Assembly (NCBI RefSeq): GCF_001649575.2
Contig: NC_051445.1
Span: 10,262,134-10,326,133 of the forward strand
Origin: Kryptolebias marmoratus
Taxonomy: Eukaryota > Chordata > Actinopteri > Cyprinodontiformes > Rivulidae
DNA: 64,000 bases
Direction of reading: 5' to 3'
A program made the position numbers and the translations under genes. Positions 11,076-24,229 of this stretch are shown in pieces. The stretch's first letter is position 1; every line of letters starts with the position of its first letter. Under the pieces are notes generated by a model. That model saw only the letters and a program-made list of their open reading frames with translations. It was not told the origin of the DNA and made no database searches.

Positions 11076-14034
11076 AATGTTTTTAGTTCAGTCATCTTTT
11101 CTGGTGTCAACCTTTGAGTTTTTGGCACAGATTTGGTTGTTTATCCATAAAATTGACATTTGACTCTTACTGCAGGAATATCATAATGTTTTTGTCAGAA
11201 TAACTGCAAATTTTTTAAGACTGGAGATTTTTGAAGACCTCAGCTATCCTTTAGTCCCGCTCGGACTAGTCGTTAAGTCATCCGTTTTAGATTAAACTTT
11301 TTTTCTCCAAACCAAAGCTGTTCAAAGACCTGTTTACCACACGCAGACAGATAATAAAAGATTATAGAATTTCTACAGAACTTACTTCAAAACATCTGAA
11401 TTATTATTTGAAGTATTCGAACTTTAACATGCGGCCAGGTGGTAAAGGGAACGTTTGAAAGAAAGAAAGGCCTCGGTTGCTCAAGTGTTCCTTGGCAGCT
11501 TTCAGGAGTTACATTTCGCACATTTGGCAACAGGATTTCTTGTTTTGCTCCACTCTGAGCCATTAATCTGGCTCTGATGTCAGGATCTGTTTTGGCACAT
11601 AATCCTCGCGACAGGTGACTTTGTCATTAGGTATTAAACATCATTTCCATTCTGCGCTGTTTTGAAGCAGGTTTTTATTTGTATCAGTCTTTAAAAAAAT
11701 CACAAACTTTTAGAAACATTTAAAAAATAAAAGAAAATAAAGCCAGAAGCAGCAGTTAATGCCATCTCAAGATGCTTTAAATTCAGCTACACAATGCAGA
11801 ACGTGACAAAGTGTGAACTTTTGTGCTAAAACCTTATACTAGCATGAAATTAGAGTCTTGCTGACATTACACATGTGAATGCAAGCTTCTTGGGTGTCCA
11901 GCTCAGATACTGTGGCACTCATCTTCACAAATGTTTGCCTTTGCTTGGAAGCACATATAGAAGTAAGCTGAGCTTCATCCGCCCGACACTGGTTTGTGCC
12001 AGCAGCCTGCGTGTCTCGCTGTCCTCATCTCTCCTGTTTTCATCATGGCTGCTATGTGTCCTTCTGAAGTTCCAGCAGATTTGCACCTTGATCAGCATCT
12101 TCGTGTTGGCACTCCGCTATCCCTGTGGTCTGCAACATGTGTTTTCGTTTGTCAGTCCGTGGGCCTCCTTTTACTCCCCATCGAAGCGTCACACGAGCCT
12201 CGCTCCTCTGTTTCCCAGAAAATCGCTGATCCGTTGCTCCTTCCGTATCTAAAAGAGCATTTTTAATATTTACAATAAAGTGCAGATACTGGTTTACGCC
12301 TGCTCAGGCCTGAAAAGAAAAAAAAGTCCAGGGTTTGAACATGTGTGGGAAGAGGCCGACGAGCAGGAAGAAGATCTGCAGCAAATATGAAAGGGAATAG
12401 GTAACAATAAGGAGAGACAAATAAAGTAATCTGCACAAGTGCTGAGATGAAAAGAGAAGTGAGCCGAGGCATAAATGGACAAGATGGATAAGAGCAATCC
12501 ACCAGATTGTGCTGTTCCAGGCCTCTGGGCGCCAGCATGGCCTGACTTCTGCATTTGGAGGCCTGCAGAGTACAGATAGTCAGAGGGAGGTGATGATTTG
12601 CGTGCTGCGTGAATAGATAGGCCTGGGATCTATTTATAAACCCATCTGGAGGGATTCTTAGCAAGGGTTAGCAGAGGCTCTACTGGCACATTCACACTGC
12701 AGTTTAGCAGTTGCTACTAGCAGGGACCCAGTCCAAACTGGAACTGTGATATTGTGCACTTTGCAAAGTGGAAGTTAAGGCTAAATTTAATGTCGCTTCG
12801 TCTAATGTAGCGCGGAGTTAAAATCTCACTGCATGTATGTGGTGGGGAGTGTTTCGCATCTGCAGGAGCATAAAAAGATGCCTCGATGTGGGCACAGCAG
12901 GAATGCATGTCTGTCGTTCCCTGTGGGACATTTCTGTCAACACAAAGTATGGAGGTCAAACTGATGTCACATGAGGTTTGTTTTATTTTGAAAATCTTAC
13001 TGTAGAGAACATTAAGGACTTCAAAACAAGGTAACATTAGCTGTAGTTGGTTGTAGGAGTATTGTGTCCTATCGTAAAGCTCCTTATAGCATAGAAACAG
13101 CACTTTAATAAGTTTTTATATATGTTTTTATTAGGTACAGATCCAGAAGGTTTTGCCAGCGATCTTTTTTTAAAACTTTATAGCCGCAAGCTGCAAGTTT
13201 GATTTCAAACCATGTTTTGTCGACCCATTAAGCACTTAAGTTCACATGTATCTGTGACTTCCTGCAACCTCATATGTCCTGCAGACCACCTCAGTCCAAT
13301 GATCATTTGCTGTTTTTTGTCCAGAGGTCTGGATTGACACACAGAAGTGATTGAGTCTTTGCAGCTACACTGTGAAAAGAAATGCCTCTGTATGTTCGAC
13401 TGGCTCCTGCCCATGGCATTTTAAAATCTAATCTTTAAACACTATTATATTTGTTCTCTTTTAATGTGCTTTATTAATAAAGTTGGCTTTTTGCTTTTGC
13501 AGGTATACCAGACAAACAGCAGGCAGGCTTGGGAGAAGATTGCTCTTGTAATAAGTTGCATTGTTCTCTTTAATTTTAGATCTGCTGCACCTGTTGCTTC
13601 ACTGCTTCAAATATGTCACTACTGTTAATAAATGCACAAACCAGCCTTTTATAAAAAAAAAAAAAAAACCCTTTCAAACGTTTTATTTTATTGGAAAACT
13701 TCTTTTTAAAAGAAAAAAGACACCCTACCATAGCTGAGTTGTGACATTTCATGCTTGAAATGAGATGGAGAGACAGGAGATGGTAAATAAAAAAATATTT
13801 GTACAATAAGATTATTTTCATTAAAACAGATTCATTATAGAGTTGTTGGTATTATATAAAGCAGCTGTTCAGACATCAAACTCTTCTTGTAGAACTAATT
13901 AATCAGAATACACACACAGGAATATATAAAACAGTTGATCAGGGATATTTACAGTCATGTAAAAAGCAGCACCTTATATGAGTGGTTTCTACAAAAATAA
14001 TGTGAATAAAATCAATGTAGTCCTAAGACAAAGC

Positions 14035-17000
14035 TCATCTCTCTCCTCGTCCCTCCCTGAGCAGCTCCTCTTCCACTCCTCCTGTTTCTCTGATTTTCCT
14101 GGCCTCCTTCTCAGCCTCCTCTGCCCTCCTCCTCTCCTCCTCCGCGGTCTCCATGAGCCATGGCCCCCCCAGGTAGCTCAGGATCTCCTCAGGGCTTCCT
14201 CTGTGTTGGGGCTCGGGGTGCAGCAGCTCCTTTAAAAGAGTCATCACTAAAGGGCTGAGGCCCTCGAACTGTGAGGGAGGAGGGTTTTCTCTCTGCTTCT
14301 GCTCCATGATCATGTAATCGTCAGTGTCGTCCTCGTCCCTCCACTTCCCGTCTCTCACGTTGTCCCTCTCGGCCTCTCGGTCAAACCACGTCTTGTACTT
14401 GCAGTAGCCGGGGTCATCGTGAGTGCTCTCCTCCCAGGGGAAGCAGCCGGTTAGGAGGCAGTAGACGAGGACCCCGAGGGCCCAGCTGTCAATACAGGGC
14501 TGCACCGTAATCCAGATGTCCTCCACCTCCTCCTCGATCCCCTCGCTCAGCCTCCGCTCCATCTCTTTCCCGGCCGTCTTGACGTCTTCCACCTCCGGGG
14601 TGCAGAAGGGCGACTCGTACCACACACCTCGAACGGTGGTGCCGACGGCCCGGGCGAGGCCGAAGTCCCCCAGCTTCACCCAGCGGCAGGAGCTGTCGCA
14701 CAGGAAGATGTTCTCGGGTTTGATGTCCCGGTGGACGAAGCCCAGGGAGTGGAGGTGTGTGACGGCACCACTCAGCTGGGACATCACCCTCTGGACGCAG
14801 TCTTCATCCACCCCAGCCTGAGACAAAGAGGGATCAATAAGGACAGGGGTCATGAAGGGTCACGCTCAAACAAAGGCTTTATCACACTGAATTATTTAAC
14901 AGAATTTTGTTTTTCCTAAATTTTGGGACGAGAACTGAATTGATATAACAGATGCATCCCAGATGTTAGGTTCATGGGAGAATTATTTCCTTATAGCTGG
15001 TTTGACAGAAGTTAGATCAGATTAGTAACTTTTGCACAGCAAAGCAGAAGTTGTTAAAAATCACTTAGAATCACTTCAGTGGTTGATAAAAGTCCTAATA
15101 AGTAAAAGCAAACTCCTTTCAATCTATAGGAAGGTACACATTTCAAAATGGTCGTCTGGAGCCAATGTGCTCCTTTAATTTAGGTAAAAAATATTCAACC
15201 TTGCCCACTTTCTGTGAAGTACTAATATCTTAATATTTAACTTGCTTTTACTTTCTGAATTTCTTCATCATAGTATAGATTTAACTTACACTACAAAAAA
15301 TGAGCAAAACAATAAGATGAGGTGGGGACATGTAAACAAAATGAAGGAAACTGATAGAAAAGTCAACATCAGGAGTTTGGCTGGAGCACTTTGGCACAGA
15401 GACCATAAAACCTGCGTCACACGAACACTTGCTGACGCTCTTGGAAACCCCTGCTTTACTTCATGCACTGTGTCTCCATTCACTTAATGCGGGGTGCCCT
15501 TATTCTTATCAGTGCTCTATTGTGTTACTGGCAGAGGCACAAACACAGAAATAGGTCTGCTGGAGGCCGTTATCAAACACGTCTTAAGTTTTCACTGGCA
15601 GGAGAGAGAACTCGGTGTGTCTGGACCAGCTGTTCAGATGAGCAGCAGAGCACACACAGAAAGCTCTGTGGAGCTGCAGCGTCGAATGAGTTTGTCATGC
15701 ATGTATCAGTAAATAACCCTGTTTTATCACCTTTAATAATTTGGCATGCATCAAGTATTTATGAGTGATATTATATGTTCTTTTTGCAATGAAAACACTA
15801 GGATTAAAGTTACTCTTTCAAGTATTTTTAAAAGTTTTAAGAAGCGTAAGTCATGCCACACGCCAGCCCAACTGACCTCTGACACAATGACGCTGTAGAG
15901 ATCGCCATAGAGACACGCCTGCTGGGCGAAAACATAGTAGGACGGCGTGGAGAAGAAGATGCCCACGGCCCGTGTCAGAGAAGGATGGGTGCAGTAAGAA
16001 AGGGAGAGGTTGTATTCACGCAGGAAAGAGGTGAGTGAGGTAGACTGGCGAGGAAAGAACTTCAGAGCCATGGGAGTTCCTGATGGGAATGGAGCAGCGT
16101 TAAAACGTACCGGACAATGCACTGTTTAAAACCTCTCATCATTGTCGGGCTGCATGTTTAGCCCATAAGTGACACTGTCAGCAAATGTAATCTCCCTCTG
16201 GAACCGCTGCGTTTCACGGCTTCGCTCCAGCTGCCGCAACTCTATCCCGGAGAATTTATCAAAGTGCTTCGTTACAGCGACAGAAGCACAAAAGGTTAAA
16301 TGAACACATGCTCTACAGTCATGGGAAAAATAAAACCCACCCTCTTACAATTGATCTATGATCTGATCCTTAACAGGTTCTAAAATGACTCAAATCCAAC
16401 CTTAAGCGTACAAAAACACACAGCAGATTAAAACATGTCGTCATTTATTAAACAAAAACGAACCCAAAGCAAAGAAGATGTGTTTGAAAAAAAACCTGCA
16501 AATCCGCAAATTCAATAGCTTGTAGATCCATCTTTAGCAGCAATAACTCTGAGTAGTAGTTTTCTGTATGAATTTGTCAGTCTCTCATATGGTTGTGGAG
16601 GAATTTTGGTCCGCTCTTCTTTACAGTGTTGCTTTAGTTCATTGCAGTTTGCAGATACTCATTTCTGCACAGCTCTCCTCAGGTCCCACCACAGGTCTGG
16701 ACTTTGGCTGTAGATTAGCTGCAGGGTTTGGGATCATTGTTCTGTTTCCTGACCCAGTTTGGTCCAAGCTTCAGCTGTCAGACACATGGCCTCACATTTG
16801 ACTCTAAAATGCTTTGGTCCGCAGAGGAGTTTGTTGTCGACTCAATGGCTGCAAGGTGCCCAGGTCCTGCGGCTGCAAGACAATCCCAAATCATCACCCA
16901 TCCACCACCGTGCTTAACAGTTGGTAAGAGGTGTTTGTGCTCCCATGCTGTGTTTGTTTTTGTCTATTTTCAAACCCGTTGCTGTGGATTAGGGTCAAAC

Positions 17001-18308
17001 ATCTCTACTTTGTTCTCATCTGTCTGAATTTGCAGGAGTTTTGTGGTTCATTCAGATGCACCTTCACAAGCCAAGGTTATGCTGCCTTGTTCTTTTTCTC
17101 CTGCCAGTCCTTCCAAACAAGTCATACATGTTCAGTGTTTTTTTTAATTCTGTGTCATGAACTTTGCTCTGCTAACTGAGGCCTGCAGAGTCTGAGATGG
17201 AGCTTTTGGGTATTTTGTCATTTCTCTGAGCATTGCACGGTCTGACCTTGGGGTGAATTTGTTGGGATGCCTACTCTGGGAAGATTGGCAATCGTTTGAA
17301 ATTCTTTTCACTTGAAAAATCTTTTTTCTCACTGTAGATCGATGGACTCCATTTTCTTTGGAAATGACCTTTAACCCTTCCCAGACTGATGGGAGCAACA
17401 GCTGCTTCTCTGAAGTCGTTGCTTTTCCCTCTTGGCGTTGTGTTAACGCACACCTGTACGCTCCAGACCATCGGCGGCAAATAAAATGGACATTTGACAG
17501 GAACCCGGAAGTTGAAGGAGACTGTTGTCCTCAGTGGACTGCTGTCCGCATACCTGCTCCACTTAAACAAATGGGACTTTGCCCTTATCAAAAAATAAAA
17601 GTACGTCTCATATCATTTTTCTTCTCCAGTGTTGTCTCTTGTTGATTCGTGCACCTTGCTGTTGTATATTCACCAGGCAGGACTTAAAGGCCCACATTGT
17701 GAGCAGACTCTGGCTCCAAAAACACAACATGGCAGCTTTTGTAAACCGGATTCTGCAGGCTTTGTATCCCAACAACGAGGGGAACTAGATGCATGATGTC
17801 CAGTGTTCTTAGTGTTTGGCTGATGCTCCAGATCAGTAAACTGCAAAAAACTCCTGCTTTTAAAGATGTGGGCACACCTGCTGATGGTCAGTTGATCAGT
17901 ACATCCAATCAGCAGAACCTGGAGTTTCCATTTTGGCTTCGCGTTTGCTTAATAAATAATGACACAGTGGAATCTGTCTGTCTGTTATGGAAGTTGGACT
18001 CGAGGGGATTTAGAATTTGGTAAAGACCAGATCCATTTTATTATGTCCTTATACATGAAACCCTATTAAAAGAGGGTGGATTTTTCTTTACATTACTACA
18101 GTTACATAGCTTTTCCAATTCTCGAGGTTAAACAAACCCAACCCCTGACGTTGCACTGACCTCTCTTCCTGTGTACAGCCAGCATGACCTTTCCGTACGA
18201 TCCCTGTCCCAGGAGCTTCAGCACCTGGAAGTGTTTGGATACCTTCAGGCTGGGTAAGGACTGCGCCGACAGGAAACATAGCTCGTCGAGTTCTTGGGCT
18301 GCCGCGGC
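14035..18308 (-). CDS. sbk2: SBK2-like serine/threonine protein kinase (first exon missing from model)
   Basis: SH3-binding-domain kinase family. Exons in order: 18161-18308, 15877-16079, 14035-14817 (stop 14035-14037). Junctions are GT-AG and phases agree, giving 377 residues plus an unlocated N-terminus. Kinase landmarks: GQGSYGKV glycine loop, ALK lysine, HRDIKPEN catalytic loop, DFG, a TPE in place of APE, and IDSWALGVLVY in helix F. A DELC block ahead of the glycine loop, VHRKRGTPMALKFFP after it, and CFPWEE fit SBK2 better than SBK1 or SBK3. An acidic insertion of roughly 35 residues separates the TPE motif from helix F. The tail is rich in Glu/Arg and probably helical. The intron between the first two listed exons holds a dead Tc1 element. 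SBK2, EPN1 and ISOC2 are close together in human 19q13.4, which supports the call. Confidence 0.85.
14818..15876 (-). other. Intron of the SBK2-like gene
   Basis: GT-AG intron of 1.06 kb. AT-rich; no recognisable repeat or exon seen. Confidence 0.8.
16311..17480 (-). mobile_element. Dead Tc1/mariner transposon with degenerate transposase
   Basis: On the - strand, the piece near 17398-17144 encodes a helix-turn-helix (VISKENGVHRSTVRKKIF) and a PNKFTPRSDRAMLREMTK-type linker typical of Tc1 transposases. The frame then breaks repeatedly. At 16512-16650 the C-terminus reappears as ELKQHCKEERTKIPPQPYER and VIAAKDGSTSY followed by a stop. The distance between the two blocks fits a full-length transposase of about 340 residues. 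A TACAGTCATGGGAAAAA terminus-like sequence lies at 16313; the other end was not identified, so the right limit is approximate. Located in an SBK intron. Confidence 0.75.
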
Positions 18309-18743
18309 CTGGACACACGCAAACAGACACACAAATCCAGATTCTGTGTCACTGCGGCGAGGCTGAGGATTCGGTTCTGTAGCATCAAGAGAAATAGGAT
18401 CCACAGCTTGAGCAGCATGCTGACAGGTAACTACAAAGAATGAGGAGTGCTCCTGAAGCACATTCTGAATATGAAACACGAGCTGCAGAACACAAGTCTC
18501 ATATATCTCATTAGCTGTAACGTTAAACGTTTATTCACTTCTCTTGTTTTGAGAGATGAAAAAAAAAAAAACTTGTGCTGTTCCACTTCTGCTGGCAGGA
18601 TATAGTGGAATATCTTGTGTTGTATTATCACCTCTGCTAATGTGAGGGTCATCTTCACTGATGTTTACAGTAAACCGGATTAATTCCTGGCATTCCTTTT
18701 ATTCGACAATCAGGACACGAGGCGCTGTCATTCACTCCCCGTT

Positions 18744-18745
<2 letters not shown>

Positions 18746-18776
<31 letters not shown>
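18746..18776. repeat. CAT microsatellite
   Basis: About ten uninterrupted CAT/ATC triplets. Confidence 0.9.
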
Positions 18777-19309
18777 TGTTTCATGATGATTTCCTTTGAA
18801 GTAGATCCCCCCCGCCACATGCCCCTGTAAACTATAACAGGTGTGAGCAGCTAAGACGCGCAGCTTAACACAAAAGATAAAGCGATCAAAGGTGGATAAC
18901 ATATTTTTACTCGTGACCTTTCACATGTTGTGTAACTAAGCAACGGACGTGAAGTAAATTGCTCCTGTTATTGCCACAGAAAATGTAGAAAAAATACCTT
19001 TTTCTTTGCCTGAATATCGCTCAGTGCTTTCTGTTTTTGGACTAAAGAGAATTTTATACGGAACACAAACTGTTGCACCTAAAGGTTCAACCTTGCATAT
19101 TATCTGAGGAACGCCGGATTGTTTGAAAAACAATCAAAACCCTGTCATTCCTTAAAGAAATGCATATCACCCGCCACCTTTCAAGCCAGAGTTTAAAACT
19201 AAGATCATCCTATGATGAGCAGGGATAGAGTTAAAGACGTTTTGGTTAAACTTTGTGAATGTTATGCACAATGTTATGCAATATTGTACGATCTTGTGAG
19301 ATATAATAG

Positions 19310-19800
19310 CTACTACCGCACTAAATTTTAGCTCAGTATCTGTGAAATCGACTGAGTTAGAGCCATTTTTGTGGTTTCTCAGGTCAGTTGGCTGTGGCTG
19401 CTATCTTAAACTGAGTCAACCCGCAAATTAAATCAGTGGTAGATGTACACCAAATGATAGTTTTCTGAGAGTTTCATTAAAATCCATGTAGTCGTTTATG
19501 AGATATTTTGCTAACAGACATAGTTAAATAGTTCATGGCAGAATTTTAAAATCAGACTGCTCGATATGTTAGAGCTTAAAGTGTGTGTTGGAGACGACTC
19601 TCAACTAAGTAACACTTGAGCTTAAATCTGTAAAATTAGCTGAGATGTAGTTACTTTGTGTTTTCTAAACGGGATTATTACGGGATTCAATAATTAATTT
19701 CTGAGGGTTTCACTGAAATCTGCTCACTGGTTCATTAAATGTTTTGCTAACAGTGCAGACAAAACTAGCGAACACACACAGACACGGACGAAACATTAAT
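19310..19800 (+). repeat. Dispersed repeat A, two diverged units
   Basis: Two head-to-tail units carrying the family landmarks: ATCTGTGAAATCGACTGAG, GGTCAGTTGGCTGTGG, GAGTTTCATTAAAATCCAT, and TTATGAGATATTTTGCTAACAG (about 19497). The second unit has the same order, in weaker form, ending near 19750. Confidence 0.65.
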
Positions 19801-20117
19801 GCTGCTTCACCTCTGGCGGTGGGCGACAATAAATGTCAATTTAATATGAGTTAGTTGTAAACGGACAAATAACTCTGATGTGCAGCTAAAAACTGAGGTT
19901 TCCAGCAGACTGAAAGCTGTTAGGTGTAAATATCTTCAGAACAAAGTCAGGGATCCAAAGATCAGTGATGTTTGGAGGCATTACTTTGCATTTTTTAATA
20001 ACATTTTAGACCCTAAAGAAGTCAAAGACTTAGAAAACACCTTCTTTCATGCAGATTTAAACGCAGGCTTAAAGAAAACTATTTTAATTGTTACACTTTA
20101 AATCAATATACAGTCAT

Positions 20118-20121
20118 ATTA

Positions 20122-20167
<46 letters not shown>

Positions 20168-20170
20168 TAA
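20118..20170. repeat. AT dinucleotide microsatellite
   Basis: Imperfect (AT)n of about 50 bases. Confidence 0.9.
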
Positions 20171-21534
20171 TAATCCTGAATACAAATCTTAGTTGCTTTT
20201 TCCTTCCACATAACCCAACAACAACAAAAAATATATTCTAAGATGTTTGTTTTAACAGAGTCACAGTTTATTTAAGGGATTAATTTAGGTTTGGGATAAA
20301 AGTACAGAATAATTTTCTAAAAGTTGCGTCAGCAGCATGTAAGCGGAGCTGATTTTTAATTAACCCTCTATTAATTTACGGCCTTTGGCTTGGAGCAGCA
20401 AGCGCTACAACGCTGCGATGCCAGCTCCGTCCGAGCTAACATTTTCACCACACTCGAAGTCTGGTTAAAGTAATCAACACTAAAGTAGAAAATTCTCTCA
20501 GCAGCTCGTTACCGAGCCTGCAACCTGCAATTTGTCATTCCCTGCCTGTGTGCGGTGTCTGCGTGTTATCATGCAACTGCAAAAACACTCGTGATGGTCA
20601 GTAAAACTGTCAGCACAGGAAAAACAAATGCATTCACAGCACAGTGGAAACATCTTTATTTCTTTATAGCTTGCTTAAAAAAAGCCAGACTTTCTGATAA
20701 TCTTTTAGTCTTTGAATCAAATCAAACAACTTCACAAAGAATCAGTCATAAAACTGGATATTTAGGCACTTTGTTACAAGCAGTTTGTCACAAAACATAA
20801 TTTGTCCTAATTGTTTTTGTTGAATCTATGTAAAATACCAAAAATAACAGATAAAAACCAGTAAAAAGCCCCAGTGAGCTATCAGCTGAACACCTGTCAA
20901 ACAGCAGATGATCAGCTGAAGGATGATGCACCTCTCAGGTCCTGACTCGGGTGTTTGGTCAGAGGTAAGAAGCCTAACAAATAAAATAATCATTCCTCTG
21001 AAAATGGTCAAGTGTTGGACTGAATCTGAATAACCAATGGGACCTAAACATTTTAAAGGGGTGCAGGAAAGTCTGGCTACTTGGGAGCAAAAGGCATTAA
21101 GAAATGAGGGGTGTTTTAAAACTTTTGCACAGCTTGTGTGTATGTATGTGTTTGTTTTGCCTTTCATGAATAGTGTGTAATACTTACTGTCATTGTTGCT
21201 TCAGGTGGAGGACGTCTGTTCAGTTTGTCTCGGCTCTTCTCATCGTCTGATCAGAAGCTCTTCTGTTTGAATCTGCAGGTTCTGTCCGGCTCCGTGCTCA
21301 CGTGTGCAGCAGCAGCTTTATAGAAGACCCTCATCGATGTCTGCTGGGAACTCAGATGTTGGCTGTGAGTGTCTCCTGGGGAGACGCACGCAGCCAAGCT
21401 CTCTCCCTCTCTTTCCCCACTCCCGTGCCAGCACTCCCCCTCTCCTCCTCTGTTATTCTGGCAAACATGCGTGAACGAGCTACGAGGTATTCCAAACCTC
21501 TCGCCGCCCCACAGTCCCTGTGTGCGCCCCCCCC

Positions 21535-21549
21535 NNNNNNNNNNNNNNN
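21535..21549. other. Assembly gap (15 N)
   Basis: Run of 15 N following a poly-C tract. Confidence 0.99.
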
Positions 21550-22039
21550 CCTCCACCCTCCCTCCTACAATATACAGCGCTGTTATTATTCCACAGTTTC
21601 AGCCTGGGCACCCTGGCTCTTCTCCATTCCCTCCTCTCAGCTGCCACTCATCCCTGCCCCGTCTTTTCTTTCCACGTCTCTTTGCCACCTTCTCAGTTTG
21701 AGTCTGTGAAACGGTCTAGGATTCCTGTTTTAATCAGCAGGTATGCTGGAATGATGGGAATAGGCCAACAAGTTGTATCCGTGATCCCTGAATCATTGCT
21801 GGGATTACTGGATACAGTCTATAAACCTCTTCATTGTTCAACTTTATTGTGCTTTTTTTTTATTTCCCCCCTCCCTGCGCCGGTGCTTCACAAAGTCGGT
21901 GTCCGGACCTCGCTGATGATCTTCAGAAATCAAATGAGTTTTAAAAACGATTGCTAGTAAAGAGACAAAAATTTGATTTCATACAGATATCGTTGACTTT
22001 AGCAAACAATGCTAACATTTTAAGTAAAGATCTCGCACA

Positions 22040-22860
22040 ACGGAGAGTGCTTAAAGCTTGTGTGGGGACTAACCCTCAGCTACTGCCACACTAATTTTTA
22101 GCTCAAAATGTGTAAAATTGATTGAGATACAGACACTTATTTATTGGCTAATATTGATTAGCTGTGGAAGCCATCTTGAACTGATGTGACTCCAAAAGGG
22201 AATCATTCGTAGATGCACATCCAGGGACTGCTTTCTGAGCATTTCGTCCATCCATTGGTTCATGAGATATTTTGCTAACAGACAAACAGAGGCGATGCCA
22301 AAGGTCAAAACAAAAGTTTTAGGCAAAGATCTTGTGCAATGTGTAGCACTTGGGGTGTGTTTAAAGGATGCCACATTTTTGCTCTGTATCTGTAAAACTG
22401 TCTGGCTTAAAGCTATTTTTATGTTTCCTAAGGTCAGTTGGCTGTGGTGGCCATCTTTGATTGGATTGGCTCCAAACATTAATCAGTTGTAGATGTATAC
22501 CCAATGATTGTTTTCTGAGAGTTTCATTAAAATCCATCCAGTTGTTCATGAGATATTTTGCTAACAGACAGGCAGTTCTGACTGTAATAGTTAATGATGA
22601 AGTTTTAATAACAGGGTATGTGCTGGGGATGACTCTCAGCTACTACCATACCAAATTTGAGCTCAATATCTGTAAAACTGGCTGAATTGTAGCCATTTTT
22701 CTGGCAGCCATTTTTGGTGGCGCGACTCCCAAAGTTAATCAGTTTTAGTTGGATACTCAGTTGTTACTTTCTGAGAGTTTCTTTAAGAACCATCCAGGGG
22801 TTCATGAGATATTTTACTGAAGCTGCAGACAAACTCACACACACATGCATGTATTGCCTT
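22040..22860 (+). repeat. Dispersed repeat A, three units in tandem
   Basis: The phrase TTCATGAGATATTTTGCTAA starts near 22259 and 22545, and a weaker form starts near 22801, so the units are about 285 and 256 bases long. Each unit also has CTGTAAAAC(T)G, GGTCAGTTGGCTGTGG or its variant, GCCATCTTTGA, and a GAGAGTTTC segment. No coding frame. The units differ clearly, which indicates old duplication. Confidence 0.75.
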
Positions 22861-23689
22861 GTTGGCGGGTGATAATAATTCAGATCAGTTTAGTTTCCAC
22901 ATGACTCCATGCCTCACGGTTTTCCTCCTTGTTTCAGGATCTATTTTCTTTTTTCGTCTTTCTTTGCTCATTAACTTTGGGCACTCTAATCTCTCTTAAT
23001 GTGCGTCTCATTACCCGTCATCACAACCCAGCCCAGCTAACAGCTGAAGCTGTGAAAACCCGGCTTCATGCTGGACTCTGTTTCCTATTTAGCACCAGCT
23101 GGAGGTCAGGCCTGTCCTGCAGCTACCATAGTTTTGACACCCTCCTCCTCTTTCCATCCACTTCGATAGAGTTCACCTAGTGCACACGCACATTCTGCGG
23201 CAGTGTGATTGCAACTGTCTTGACAGGCTGTGCGTTATGTAACACAAACACTGGCTGCCATCACGACGGCCCCTGGCTTTGCTCGGGTTTCGTGACGTTC
23301 AGGTCCCCGCTCACGCCCCACAGGGTCTGACGGCCCCTGTTGTGGCAACCGGCATCTCCGCTCCACAACTGGGCCGCAGCTTCGCCACCAGAGAGCCGCT
23401 GTCGTTCGCGGGTCCTGGACAGAATATGTGATGAACCTCTGTGCGGATGAGTGATGAGCCACAGAGGGGCGTGTGAATACGTACACTGCATAAGGAGGGC
23501 TTTGTTCCGAGTTTCCATTTTGTGTGTGTTTTGTCACTGTTTAAAAAGGAAACTGTTTCCTCTCGCATAATATGCTGAGTTCTTTTCCAAAGCTAAGATT
23601 TGTTTTACGTGTATCATACAAAGGTGCTAACGGGGGCCAGATAAGGGCTGCTGTTTAATGTTGGGACAGCACACCAAAACCAAAAGTCA

Positions 23690-23995
23690 GGAGTTTTATT
23701 ATAAAAGAACTGTACTTATATAGTGTCTTTCTAGCCAACCAGGCCACTCAGTGCTTTACAACTCAATCTGTGCTCTCATTTATCTAGCCACACACATCCA
23801 CACAGCACTCTACTACATCTCTACAAAGATAATATGAATAAGTCATTCTGTGGAGATTAATCAGTGCCTTAAACTCCATTCATACACCGATGGGACACAC
23901 ATCGGAGGCAATTAGGGGTTCAGTGTCTCGCTCAGGAACACTTTGACATGTGACTCCTGCCAGGAATCAAACCCCCAACTGTCTCATTGGAGGAT
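23690..23995 (+). repeat. Teleost-type dispersed repeat
   Basis: Contains phrases I associate with a very common fish interspersed repeat: CACTCAGTGCTTTACAAC, a CACACACATCCACACAGC-type stretch, TTAGGGGTTCAGTGTCTCGC, ACACTTTGACATGTG, and AGGAATCAAACCCCCAAC. The family name is not certain. Confidence 0.55.
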
Positions 23996-24013
23996 AACTG
24001 AGCCAAATCCACC

Positions 24014-24039
24014 CATATATATATATATATATATATATA
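24014..24039. repeat. AT dinucleotide microsatellite
   Basis: (AT)13, adjoining the end of the dispersed repeat. Confidence 0.9.
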
Positions 24040-24229
24040 ACTCTGCTGTCATATACAGGTGGTTTGGAAAATATTGCATTATGGGAGTTGGGGGGATCCC
24101 CTTTTGGTATAGTCCTACTTCAGTTTTTCCCTTACAGTTGGTGTGACTAACTGAGATCAGTACAGTCGCCGCTCGGCTCTTTAAAGCTTGTCTTTTATGT
24201 CTGTATTTATTTTCAAGATTTATTAGTGC

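Larger units (their letters stand above)
4978..14034. other. Intergenic region between MFAP and SBK genes
   Basis: About 9 kb with no exon I can support. The first kilobase or more probably holds the unlocated 5' exons and promoter of the MFAP gene. The rest contains a CTC-rich tract (6158-6225), two diverged copies of a dispersed repeat (6855-7390 and 8600-8740), one arm of a palindromic MITE (10062-10220), a LINE fragment (10820-11075), and AT-rich unique-looking DNA. Open frames here are short, lack splice-consistent partners, and match no family I know. Confidence 0.5.

Noticed and set aside
11875..12664. Overlapping open frames on both strands as a small gene
   Set aside because: No recognisable domain, no consistent splice sites, no family resemblance.
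14818..14853. Internal ATG upstream of the last SBK exon as the protein start
   Set aside because: It lies in the intron before the acceptor; the glycine-loop and lysine exons upstream are required for a kinase.
19880..20101. Open frame of 73 codons resembling a coding fragment
   Set aside because: It sits beside repeat A with no intact neighbours; possibly a retroelement scrap but no diagnostic motif.
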